DNA from: Rhizophagus irregularis | Lineage: Eukaryota; Glomeromycota; Glomeromycetes; Glomerales; Glomeraceae | DNA length: 64,000 bases | Assembly: GCF_026210795.1 (NCBI RefSeq) | Contig: NC_089455.1 | Coordinates: forward strand, 930,001-994,000 | Direction: 5' to 3' | Part shown: one piece after another, positions 51,543-62,414 of the stretch | Position numbering within the stretch: the stretch's first letter is position 1 | Layout: every line of letters starts with the position of its first letter | Notes under the pieces: model-generated | Database searches by the model: none | What the model was told of the DNA's origin: nothing | What the model saw: only the letters and a program-made list of their open reading frames with translations | Translations under genes and position numbers: made by a program

Positions 51543-51907
51543 CTATTCATGCCTTTTTAAAGCATTAAATTCCTTGACCGCCGGAATCAAGTCATCATTG
51601 CTCGCTCCAACTGGTTGAACTATTGAATCTGCTTTTTTCGCTATCTCCAAAGTTCCTTGGCTCGTGCGGGCAGGAGCGTCAACTATTATTAAATCATATT
51701 TACTAGTTAGCGGTCAAACTTCTTTAACTGAATTAAAACACTTGGCAATCAATTTTGCCTTTAATTTTACTCATTCATAACTGGTTAATTGTTGCAATCT
51801 GCTAATAATACTTTAAGTTTTTGCTTTTGAACTTCTATTGCCACTGCTCGGGACAGAGTGCTTTTTCCCACTCCTCCTTTTTGGCTAATAAATGCTATTA
51901 TGGTCAT
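51543..51907 (-). pseudogene. parA: ParA-type partition ATPase relic using TGA for Trp
   Basis: On the minus strand, from an ATG at 51907, the frame begins [20 protein letters not shown], a textbook deviant Walker A of ParA/Soj proteins, then VLLADC. A shift of a few bases follows (51790-51800), where DTQQ is expected. In the new frame come TSYE, TGA (51773-51771), VKLK, then a shortened middle, SVKEV, TGA (51716-51714), PLTSKYD, the Walker B DLIIVDAPARTSQGTLEIAK and VQPVGASNDDLIPAVKEFNA, ending at a TAG. ParA proteins of small plasmids are about 200 residues; here about 120 codons remain. Both TGA codons fall at usual Trp positions (YEW, VWP), which points to a mollicute-code donor. It is clearly distinct from the eukaryotic Nbp35 ATPase next door. 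Confidence 0.85.
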
Positions 51908-52200
51908 ACTCTACCGATAAATCTCTCAGTACAAATTAATTAACTCCTTTTAAGCAAGATGATGCTGTGCCCAAATTTTTTAAGTTTAGCTAGTATATTA
52001 GTATATTAGATCACTAAAATATGCCTCCGACTATGTTCTTTACCTTCCTTAAAGTCACGTGAAATGTTAAAGATTTTCATTTTTCGAGATTGCCGATCGA
52101 TTATAAATATTCGTTGCGCCAATTCACGTGATATTCAAAAAAATTATAAATCAAAAAGCGAGATCAGATCTATGTACTAATTGATTTCTTTTCCTAAACG
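51908..52200. other. NBP35 upstream region
   Basis: About 290 bases between the bacterial relic and the NBP35 start codon. CACGTGA occurs at 52054 and 52125, a possible E-box-type site. No gene. Confidence 0.4.
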
Positions 52201-53660
52201 ATGGCTGTAACAGATAATATACCCGAACATTGTCCAGTATGTATTTTTGAAACTTGTTATACTCTTGTGAAATATCAGAAATACTTATCTTTATGATCAT
52301 TTATTTGACAGGGACCAACCACTGAACAGGCAGGAAAAGCTTCGGCCTGTCAAGGTTGTCCAAACCAAAATGTATGTGCTACAGCTCCAAAGGGACCAGA
52401 TCCGGGTATGTTTATGTTAATTCACTCTTTTTTTTTGATTGATATTTTAAATTTTAACAAATAAATCTTTTGATAATTCATTAGACTTGTTACTTATTAA
52501 GGAAAGAATGAGCTCGGTTAAACATAAAATTCTCATATTATCAGGTAAAGGTGGAGTAGGTAAAAGTACATTCACCTCCCAACTTGGGTTTGCTTTTAGC
52601 AGTGATGAAAATATTCAGGTAAGGTATAAATACTTTTATATTTTTTAATAATTATCATGCTAAATTCCTCTTATTTCATTACAGGTTGGAGTTATGGATA
52701 TTGATGTGTGTGGTCCCTCAATTCCGAAGATTATGGGATTAGAAGGAGAGCAAATTCATCAAAGTTTATCTGGATGGTCACCAGTATATGTACAAGAAAA
52801 TTTAGGTGTAATGTCAATTGGATTTATGTTATCAAATCCCGATGATGCAGTAATTTGGCGTGGACCGAAAAAAAACGGCAAGTTCGAGTTTTTAACAATT
52901 GTGAGCCCTTAAATATGAAAGTATTTTTTTTTAATTTGTTTTGTTATTTTATATTACAGGGATAATTAAACAATTTTTAAAAGATGTTGATTGGGGGGAT
53001 ATAGATTATATGTTGGTAGACACACCACCTGGTACATCAGATGAACATTTATCAATTACTCAATATCTTAAAGAGAGTGTAATTGATGGAGCTATTATAA
53101 TTACAACACCGCAGGAGGTTGCTTTACAAGATGTTAGAAAAGAAATAGACTTTTGTAGAAAAGTAAAAATTCCTATTATTGGAGTTGTTGAAAATATGAG
53201 CGGTTTTATTTGTCCTAATTGCAAGGTAATAATAATAAATGGAGATCAATATTATTATTTTAAATTTTAAATTTTAATTGTTCTATTATATTTAGGGAGA
53301 ATCAGTAATATTTGCTCCAACAACTGGTGGTGGAAAGAAAATGGCAGAGGATGAAAAAGTTCCCTTTTTGGGATCTATTCCTTTAGATCCCAGAATAGGT
53401 ATGATATTTAATATTTATATTTATAAAAAATTTGTATCATTTTTTTTTAACCCATATTATGTTATCTATAGGTAAGGCTTGTGATACTGGTGTATCATTT
53501 TTAGATGAATATTCAGATTCTCCAGCCTGTAAAGCATTTCAAGATATTATTGCAAGTAAGAAATCTTTTTAAGTTTAATAAATAAAGAATATATTTAATA
53601 TTTGAATACATTCTAATTGAGATTTTGCTTTTTATAGAAATTAAAACACAAATCAATTAA
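52201..53660 (+). CDS. NBP35: NBP35, cytosolic Fe-S cluster assembly scaffold ATPase
   Basis: Eight exons (52201-52236, 52312-52405, 52485-52618, 52685-52877, 52960-53225, 53296-53398, 53472-53555, 53638-53660) keep frame throughout to about 310 residues. The N-terminal cysteine motif [20 protein letters not shown] plus a further Cys holds the stable 4Fe-4S cluster of Nbp35 and separates it from Cfd1. [15 protein letters not shown] is the deviant Walker [13 protein letters not shown] and [11 protein letters not shown] (the C-terminal CxxC for the bridging cluster) follow. Nbp35 works with Cfd1 in the cytosol to build Fe-S clusters for nuclear and cytosolic proteins. Intron 4 must use a GC donor (GCAAGT at 52878). 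The C-terminal exon is tiny (KIKTQIN). Confidence 0.96.
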
Positions 53661-54677
53661 TTAAATTATAAATAAGAAAATATTTGTAATATAACATGAA
53701 TCAATATTTTTATATTATTTGCTGTATTTTAAACTATTTTCATTAATTATAAAAAAAATTTAAATAAATATATTTTTTGTTTTTTTTTATTTATAGTTAA
53801 CTTTAATAAATTCAATTTTTTAATTACAACTTATATATTAAATAATATCAATGACAAAAGTTTTTTTAAAAGAATGATTAGCTAATAAAAATACAAATTT
53901 TAGTTTTACTCAGATTTATAATGATTTTTAATTTCTAATTATATAATTATATAATAATTACCATATAATAGGGTTACAGTATTCCAGATATGATACAGAT
54001 TTCAGAGGTTTTGACTTTATACGTACCCCACCATTGTGTGAGTTTTTATTATTAGTAGATATGTATAAAACTTATATAATAATTGAGTATTTATCATGCA
54101 TAATACCTAGGCATTTATTAAATTATTTTAAATAATAAAATCAGTAGAAAATGTAAGTTCTTTTTTGTAGGGTATTGTACATAGGAGGAGTACCGTGACC
54201 CACAAAATATGGTAATATAATTCCTATTAAAATATTATATAATTACTTTTTTTAACATTATTCTTAAAAAAAGCAGGTCATATTAATATAACTGGTAAAT
54301 CAGAAATATGACAAATTAAACTTCTACTTGTATAGATAATTACTTTTTTCAATTTATATTATACATTTTATACTACTATTTAATACAAATTATAATACTC
54401 TTTTATATATAGTATTCTTCTAAAAAATCTCTAATTTTTATCTAAATAATTTATTTATAATAAAAAATTTTATATACATTCAAATACAGTATTTTTTTTT
54501 TATTTATTTATTTATTATAGATATAGTTCTATTACCTTTAAATACAGTATTAAAGTACTATAATCTACATTATAGTATTTTAATTATAATAATTATTATC
54601 AATATTATCTATATTTTTTTTAATTACTAATAAATATATTTTAAAATTTATTTATACTTTATAATTCTAAAAAAATG
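53661..54677. other. AT-rich gene desert, first part
   Basis: Extremely AT-rich. A palindrome AGTACTATAAT/ATTATAGTATT occurs at about 54555-54580. No ORF or RNA gene was supported. Confidence 0.45.
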
Positions 54678-54849
54678 CAGTTAACCCTTATTATAATGAA
54701 CTCTAGGGTCCAGACTTCAACTTCGCTATAAGACTATAGTAAAGATTTTAAGAGATTTGATTAATTAATTCATTATAACGAGGGGAAATTTATTATAGTT
54801 ATCTGAAAAATTTACTATATTAAGAATTCACTATATCAAGGTTTAATTG
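54678..54849. mobile_element. small pogo-like MITE (decayed)
   Basis: 172 bp with imperfect inverted ends. The left is CAGTTAACCCTTATTATAAT; the right, read in reverse, is CAATTAAACCTTGATATAGT, about three quarters identical over 27 bases. The right flank is TA; the left flank TG may be a mutated TA. The ends resemble the CA[GA]T[TC]AAACCT start of pogo/Tc1 elements but are not the same family as the element at 29802. Confidence 0.5.
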
Positions 54850-55850
54850 TAAAAACTTTTTTTGTTTTAAATTATTATAATGCAATTTTTTTACAATTAC
54901 TGTAATTTTATTTAAATATTAATACCTACTCCCTTTAAGGGTAAATTTAAAAAAAAAATATTATTATAATTCATTAGTAAACTTTGATTAGTAAACTGCA
55001 TATAATATTATTAATATCAAAAATAAAAGTATAAAATTATATAAATAGAATTTTACTTTACTTATAATAGAAGTTACTATAGAAAGTTAATATTTCAGTG
55101 TTAATGGTTTTGGATGCTGGTGTAGTTAGTTATTTTTTAGAAGTTTTGTGATAATAAATACTAATAGAACTAGTTTTTAAAATAAACATAGTTTTTTTCT
55201 TTTTTTTCATATTAAAAGTAAGCTGCTAGAATTACTATTCAAGTTCTATTTAATTATTTTAGCATAAGAAATTTGCTTATTCTTTCCTTTAAGAATAAAA
55301 GAAGTGACATCTGCTTTGAGAGTTACAAGTAACACTTTAATTTGTATTACTTCTTTCTTAATTTATACTACATTCATATTAATTAGTGATTGGTACTTAG
55401 TATAAGCAAAAATTTTCATATTTATTAAAGTGTTTTCTGTAAAATTAAATACATAATTAGTATATTGTGATAATGTCAACAACATAAACTATATATGACA
55501 ATTAAAGTGGATTAAAGTTTCTTTTCAAATTTTGTTAACTTTCTAATTAAGTAAGAGCTAAAAATGTTAAAAATATATAAAAATATAATAAAGAGAAAAT
55601 GAAAAAGTTTATTAAGGTCTTTTACTCTAAAAGTTCTGAAAACATTTTAGAACTTTAAAAAAAAGCTTTATAAAAAATCAAGTTTTTTTTACTGATAAGT
55701 TTAATGATATCTACTATATACTATGCTTCACTTATGTTGTTAGCATTGTATTTATTTAGACTAACCTTTAAAAATTTAAAAAAAGAACTATCTTTAATAT
55801 TATTAATAAATTATTTGACTTTTAAATAATCAACTACAAGTCATTTGTAA
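54850..55850. other. AT-rich gene desert, second part
   Basis: About 1 kb with no supported ORF, repeat or RNA gene. Confidence 0.4.
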
Positions 55851-56276
55851 TTAGGAATGGGGTCAGTTTGATTACGTAATTTTGAGTGGATCTTTAGAAC
55901 TGATCAAAATCTCATGGGTTTTAAATTTATATGAGTCAAAAATCTTATTGGGAATAGAGAAACACTAATATTTTTACAATAAATAAAAAAAAGAAAATTT
56001 ATAAGTTAAAACAATTTTTAATAGCTTTTAAAATTGAACCGAATCAGTTCTAAACTGGTTCTAAAAACCAGTTCAAAATATGATCAATATCAAAATTATG
56101 ATGATCATGAATCAACTATTGATTGTTAACCAATCAAAATTTTTTTAATTCATAATCAATATATGTTCGACTTGTGTCTTTAATTTGACACATATAGCTC
56201 ATATTTTTCTTAATGGGAACTGATGTGAAACTGACGGCGAACCGAAATGAAACTAAACGAACCATTTCCATCCCTA
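55851..56276. mobile_element. hAT-type MITE with 8-bp target duplication
   Basis: 426 bp. The left end is TAGGAATGGGGTCAGTTTGA; the right end, read in reverse, is TAGGGATGGAAATGGTTCGT. The sequence TTTGTAAT lies immediately outside both ends (55843-55850 and 56277-56284), an exact 8-bp duplication, the length made by hAT transposases. The inside has CCGAATCAG and GAACCGAAAT motifs and no ORF, so it is non-autonomous. Confidence 0.8.
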
Positions 56277-56284
56277 TTTGTAAT

Positions 56285-57437
56285 TACTAAAAGCCATTTT
56301 TTATTAAAAAAATTTCTTGATAATTTCCAATTATTATTATTTTATTTTCATTTTATTAATTACTTTATAATATAAAATTTAATATTTCATTATTTTTATT
56401 TAACTAAAATATTCATTATATTTCTTTTCATTTCCTATTAGCTTTAATATATTACTATTAATTAAACTTTTATTTCTAAAATATAATAAATTATGTTTAA
56501 TAATAAATAATATCACTAATAAAAATATTTATTCATTTTTTTAATCAAATATTATAATTTATTTTTTATAGTTAGTGATTTCATTAAGAATTTTTATAAT
56601 TAAATATTGCCAAATTTATATAAAAAATATAATATTATTTATAAATATCATTAATTTTAAGCAAATGTAATTTTTAATGGCTATAATTAAAATAGCATGT
56701 AGTTAAGAAATAATATTATTACCTATTTATATATTGTTCAAAGTCTTAATTAATTTTATTATATTGAAATAAAATTGAAATAATCATAAATGTAATTTTT
56801 TCTATAAAATAATAATAGTGTAATAATTTTATATATTCTATTAACACTAAAAGTTTACACTATTTATTACTAATATCTCCTTTATAATCAACATAATTAT
56901 GAACTAAAATAAAGATTAAACAAATAAATATAAAATAATATAAAATAAAAAAAAATTTACAAAAAAAAAATGTAATTGATATTATAATATTAAAAAAAAA
57001 CTTTTAATTTATCATATGTTTAAGATTTAAATACTTTTATATTATAGTAAAAATCTATATAAAAGATAGTAAAAATCTATATAAAAGAACTATTACATCT
57101 TTCTAAACTTGCACTTCAGTTTTTGGTATTCTTCTATCATAAATAGGATAAGTGCTGGAAAAAAAAATTAAATTAAAATTTTTTCAAAAAAAAGTTTATA
57201 AGTAAAATAAATGTAAATCTAATTATTTAATTCAGATTATTTGTTATTTTAAAAAAAATTTTTGTTAATTTAATTCTGTCCTTTTTCTAGCATTTATTTT
57301 AAATTAACTGTAAAAGAATTTTTTACTTTAAAATAATTTATTAGAGATATTAAAACTTAAAATAAATAAAATATTTATATTAAAAAGCTTAAAAAATAAA
57401 AAAAAAATATTTGTTAAAAAAATGGTTAAATGCATAA
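56285..57437. other. AT-rich gene desert, third part
   Basis: About 1.15 kb. A perfect tandem duplication of a 22-base unit (TAGTAAAAATCTATATAAAA plus GA) lies at about 57045-57088. No gene. Confidence 0.45.
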
Positions 57438-57592
57438 GGGCAGTGACATTTATTACGTAATATTTTAGGGGGTGGGAGGGTATTTAAAGGTCATGTAACA
57501 TATAAGTGTAACGTAAGATTTTTCATATTACATGGGGGTGGGGGAGTATGGGCTTATAGTAAAGGGATATTACGTAATAAATGTCACTGCCC
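57438..57592. mobile_element. PIF/Harbinger-like MITE
   Basis: 155 bp with long, perfect inverted ends: GGGCAGTGACATTTATTACG continues into TAAT on the left and its exact inverse closes the right. TAA occurs directly outside both ends (57435-57437 and 57593-57595), matching the 3-bp TWA duplication of PIF/Harbinger elements. Internally a GGGGGTGGGAGGG tract near the left and GGGGGTGGGGGAG near the right are notable in such AT-rich DNA. The near-perfect ends suggest a recent insertion. Confidence 0.82.
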
Positions 57593-57595
57593 TAA

Positions 57596-59563
57596 CTAGA
57601 AAGAGTTTTTATTTGTAAGAGTCATGAATCTAGTATTTCACATGAATTGATTCATAAATAACTTTTGATTTAGCAGTCTGATTTCAATGATTTTTTTTTA
57701 TTTTAATCAGAGCAATAAGAGCTATCAATTAAAAAACAATTATTAAAATCAAATCACTAGATTTGAAATAATATTTTTTGGAATTCAAATCAAATTTAAA
57801 TCAAATTCAAATCAAATTAAATTTCAGAGGAAAAATTTGATTTATGCAGAATACTAAACTCATGACATATATTAGTTGATATTTTAGAAGGTGGAAAGTT
57901 AAGTAAAATTTTATATGATATAAAATTAAACATTTTTTATTTTACTTAAATATTTAAAAGTTGCCTATAATTATTAATGATTAAATTATAATAATCTTTG
58001 CACCATTCAATTCATTTTATTGAGAAAATTCAAATAATATACTGTATTTTATAGATTATAGTATATGGAGGACTGTATTTAAAATTATATAATATAATGT
58101 AATTTTAGCTAATTTTGATTTTAATTTTAATTAAACCTTTAAAACCAAAATATTTTGACTTTTGGCTTTTAATTTTAACTTTATATATAAATTTAAACTA
58201 TTATTTGAATTAAAACTAAATTGATTCTACAATTTAAGTTGATTTAATTTATACTTAACAATATTATTTAAAATACTATTATTAGTATTAATTTAATAGT
58301 TAATAAATTATATAAAAAGAAAAATAAATGAGTTTTAGAAAAAAAACAGCAATTTTATAAAACAAAAGTAGCTAATATAAAAAATAGAATTTTTTTATAA
58401 AAAAAGTTCTTTTTATTTTATACTAAAGAATTATTATTATTCTGAAAAGAAGGTTATATTATTTGTTTTTCTTACTCAAAGTAAAAATACAGGAGATACC
58501 AAATAAAATGAATTCAAATAAAAATTATATATTCTCTTATAACACTATAGCAAGTTCTAATTTTTTTTTTGTGAAAACTTCAACTATTATATAAAAATAG
58601 ATATTTTATTAAACACCAAACACCAATTAAAAAAAATTAGAAGAGAATAATAAATTAAAACTTTACTAAATTTATGCTTTTGATAATTACAGTATTTTAT
58701 ATATATTATAATAATTAAAATCTTATAATTAAAAAACTTGGTTGATTTAAAATAATGTAAACTTATTCGTCATATAAAATACCATTTTCATATTAATTTA
58801 TAATTACATTTTTACTCAATTTTCTAAAAAAACATAATAGCACTACAATATTTACAAAGTGGAATTAATACCCTTATCTTCCTGTCTTCCTTTAAACCAA
58901 AACTGAAAATATAAAAAAGCGTAGAAAAGTTATAAAAACCATCCATAATTCTAACGTAAAGTAGTTTAAAAGATGAAGCGCATGTGTGATAGTCGCAAAC
59001 CCCCACTTTTAGAAATACCTATTAAATCTTCGAGTTTCACTTTTTCTTTTTCTCCCGGCAAATCAACGAGATGTTTATTAATTAATAATTTTACATTGCT
59101 ATCTGATACAATAAACAAATGTTCTAACTACTTCTAACTACAACTCTAACTACATTATATCGTGATTTGTCCATTAACTATCAAAATATCAATAAATGAA
59201 AATAGAAAAATACTGTATATTACAAATATCAATTGTTAGTGCGATCCACCAACTTTTATTTTTTTAAGAACTACTATATTATTAAGGCAAATGTGCCTAC
59301 TAAAAAGTGTATATATATATAAAAATCGCTAGTCATATATATTCAAATCTACTATTTACTGTATGGAAAGGGATGAACGAAATTAAAGAAATAGAGAATA
59401 AAGAGAAATTGTATGAAGGAGGATGAAAAGTTAAACAAACACGCGTTAAAAAAAAAAGTAAAGTTACAACAAAAAAAAAATAACACGTTTCGTTTAAATG
59501 TCTAAAGAAAATATTACAAATTAAGAAATTTTAATTATTAAAAATTTTTAAAGTTTATAAAAT
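57596..59563. other. AT-rich gene desert, last part
   Basis: About 2 kb. A degenerate AATCAAATT-type run at about 57785-57820 is a small tandem repeat. No gene was supported; the final 300 bases are the 3' flank of the following minus-strand gene. Confidence 0.4.
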
Positions 59564-60229
59564 TTACCAAACTTCGACACGTTCTAAATTTTTTCTATCA
59601 CTTTTAGATTTTTCAGCGTATTTTTTGTTTAAAGCCATGGATTTTTTTAATAGTTTATATTTTTTAAATTCAGGATCTCTATTAGTGTCCCCTTTAACTA
59701 AATTTTGATTAGATTCCAATTCAGCGTCAGAAATTAAACTAGACATCAATTTTTGGGAATAAATTTTATGAAGTTTGGTATTACTACGACGAGTTTCTTT
59801 CCAATTTTTGGATGATACTGAGGTTTCGTAATCTACGTCATGATCGCCTTTTAATATGTCATTTTCGGATTCGTCGTTTTTCACAACTTTTGAAGAGGAA
59901 GATGATTTCTTTTCTTTATCATCATTTTTTGATCCTTTTGGAGAGGTTGAAGAAGATTTCTTCTCTTTATCATCGCCTTTTGAAGAAGTTGAAGAAGATT
60001 TCTTCTCTGATGAAATTTTATTTGTTATATTGACTTTATCGTTGTTAGATGATGATTTACGTTCACCCCATTTAGCAGCGGCTGCGTATGTTGGATTTTT
60101 ATGAGCTTGTATAAATTGAAATTCTTCTTCATCATCTACAGAATGAACAGAGTGGACTGTAATACGTTGAGCCAAGTCAATATCCTCTTCAATATCCCAT
60201 TCGCTGATTTCTTCCCAATTTTCGGCCAT
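59564..60229 (-). CDS. acidic/lysine-rich small protein, function unknown
   Basis: Single exon. The ATG at 60229-60227 (MAENWEEISEWDIEEDIDLA) gives 221 residues and is preferred to the ATG nine codons upstream, because the acidic start is well formed. Residues 1-60 are acidic and end in NPTYAAAAKWGERKSS. Residues about 65-130 are a Ser/Lys/Asp repeat region (SSSTSSKGDDKEKKSSSTSP and similar, at least three units). The C-terminal 90 residues look conserved and helical (WKETRRSNTKLHKIYSQKLM, then FKKYKLLKKSMALNKKYAEK). I do not recognise the family. No membrane segment or signal peptide; it may be nuclear judging by the charge pattern, which is only an inference. Confidence 0.68.
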   Translation of the reverse strand: MAENWEEISEWDIEEDIDLAQRITVHSVHSVDDEEEFQFIQAHKNPTYAAAAKWGERKSSSNNDKVNITNKISSEKKSSSTSSKGDDKEKKSSSTSPKGSKNDDKEKKSSSSSKVVKNDESENDILKGDHDVDYETSVSSKNWKETRRSNTKLHKIYSQKLMSSLISDAELESNQNLVKGDTNRDPEFKKYKLLKKSMALNKKYAEKSKSDRKNLERVEVW

Positions 60230-62414
60230 AATAATATCTATGTCAAAGTATATCAAAAATACGTGTGTGTGTTTTTTTTCCTTGGAGAAAGAAGAAAATG
60301 TAAAGTTATTTATTTAATAAGATAAGAAAAAGCTTTCAAAGGGGGATTTTATTAGTTATATGATTCAAGCATGAGAAAAATTGGATGCATTTATATTAAA
60401 TTTGTAGTACATTGTTGCAAAAAAAAAAATATCATCGGCCGTGAACAAAAGAATATGCGCCGCGCGGGAAAATTTATTTATATTGTATATTGTAAACGGA
60501 ATCTCCTTTTTCCCCTGCGGAAATTTATCATAATTACTCAAATTAATAATAATTATTCTAATCAGTCTTTCTTATATATAATCCCTAATTTGGATAGCAA
60601 TTAATACAGCAGTTTATTTTTAGATGTGCAGTTTTGTATGACAAAACTAATTTCTACAATGAATACCAGAATTTCCAAAATTTTTTTCCAATTTTCTATT
60701 CTCCGCAGTTACCATGCTGCGTTTTAATTTACGATAATTGGTATAATTGGTATACAAACAAAAAACAACAAAACGCAGTAATCTGCGCAGCATACGCGCA
60801 GCTTAGAAATTTCTGAAATTTCCTGTAATATCTGTCTGATATGATAACATTAAAAAGCGTCATTTTTATTTATTATATAGTCATATCTGTCATATCTAAC
60901 ATATCTGATCAAATATATTACACATATTGCTTATATTGCTTATATAATTATCATATTTATTATATTTATTTCCGCAAGTTTTTAGTCGATCCATGTGATG
61001 TACCCCCCAAAAAAATGTGGTTTATCTCGTGTCCCTTAAAATGAAACAAAGAAACGAATGCATAAAGATAACGCAATTATTATTTTAATTTTTCTCCTTA
61101 AGAGACCAGATTTGTTTATATTATTAATTAAAACGCGATGTTTCTTATCATCACATTATCGGGCGCATAATATTAAAGTCACAAGGTCTATCACAACAAA
61201 AATGAGTCATTGAAACTAGATTTTAATTGTATAATTTTTACGTAAAATTCCGTTCTTATGGATCTGAAGCGTGTCATTATTTTAATGGTTGCACATTTAT
61301 TGATCTACAAGGTCTACAAGGTCACCTGGCTTATATCGTTGGTAGTACGCTGCCTATCAATCACCCAACCATGAGTTTTTATCAAAAGAATGACAATAAT
61401 CAATTTAAAATATTAAGGTGGTTGTCCACCAATTTTGGGTATAAATAACCGGTTCATCACTTAAAATACCATGTGGATTTATTATTCATTTTCTTTCGGT
61501 AGATATTCAAATGATAAAATAAACTCTAGATACAATTATCTTCTGGTAGATTTTCAGATGACAAAAAAAACTCGATTAATGTGACCCTCAAAAAAGTAAT
61601 TATCGCCAATCTATCTTGTTCGGTATCATTTCTCCATGGTTTATAGATTTCCCGAAAAAAACTGAAAATTAGAAAGAACGAATTAGTAATTATTCGATTG
61701 AAGTCGTGACATAAGAAAAAAATGTTGTTTGATAAACTGTCAGGGTTAAAAAGCTCAATTATTTTTTTGTATTCATTCGATTCTACACCGTCATGTGAAG
61801 AAATTCAAATAAAAAATTACATCATTCAGTTCTAATAATAACTATTACCAAGATTTTTTATGTACCTTATCATATAACGTAATTTATTTACCAAATAGAT
61901 ATTGATCTCTAGTCATCTCATCCAAGCTTGAAATATTACAAAAATAAATCTTCTTTAGTATGCCTTATCCAAAGGTGAAGGTTTTAAGCATGATGATTAC
62001 ATCAACTGTATCATGTAAAAAAAAAAAAAATTCTTAAATAATAAATGAATATACTTCACATTAACAGATTTCGTAAATAGTAAATCCAACTTCTCTATTT
62101 AATTCATTTATAATATTTACGTTATGTTTATTGAAGCGGTAAAATACTCGCAAATTAAATGTCCATATTTTATAATATTATGACCATAGAAAGAAAAGTA
62201 AAAAATTTTTTTTGTGTATTCAATTTATATTAATTTCGATCTGCAAAATTGATTATCTAATATAAACTGATGAGTGGCTTAGCAATAATTTTTTAATATT
62301 TTTTTATTTTTCTTTTCGATTTATTTGTTGTTTTTTCCTTGATTTTAATTATTTTTAAATAGAAATTGGCGTATTTTTAATTTCGATTTATAAGTATTAA
62401 AGCATGATTAAATA
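60230..62414. other. divergent intergenic region with GC-rich hairpin repeat
   Basis: About 2.2 kb. Near 60700-60800, CTGCGTTTT (60717-60725) pairs with AAAACGCAG (60770-60778), and GCGCAGCATACGCGCAGC follows at about 60784-60801; this looks like a dispersed repeat or the remains of a MITE. The short frames in this stretch show no family features. Confidence 0.5.

Noticed and set aside
50900-51907. Mitochondrial DNA insertion as the explanation for TGA-Trp
   Set aside because: Fungal mitochondria may also read TGA as Trp, but ParA and HI0074-like genes are not mitochondrial genes.
59812-60104. Plus-strand frames rich in FFSLSSPFEEVEE
   Set aside because: Antisense shadow of the Ser/Lys repeat in the minus-strand gene at 59564-60229.
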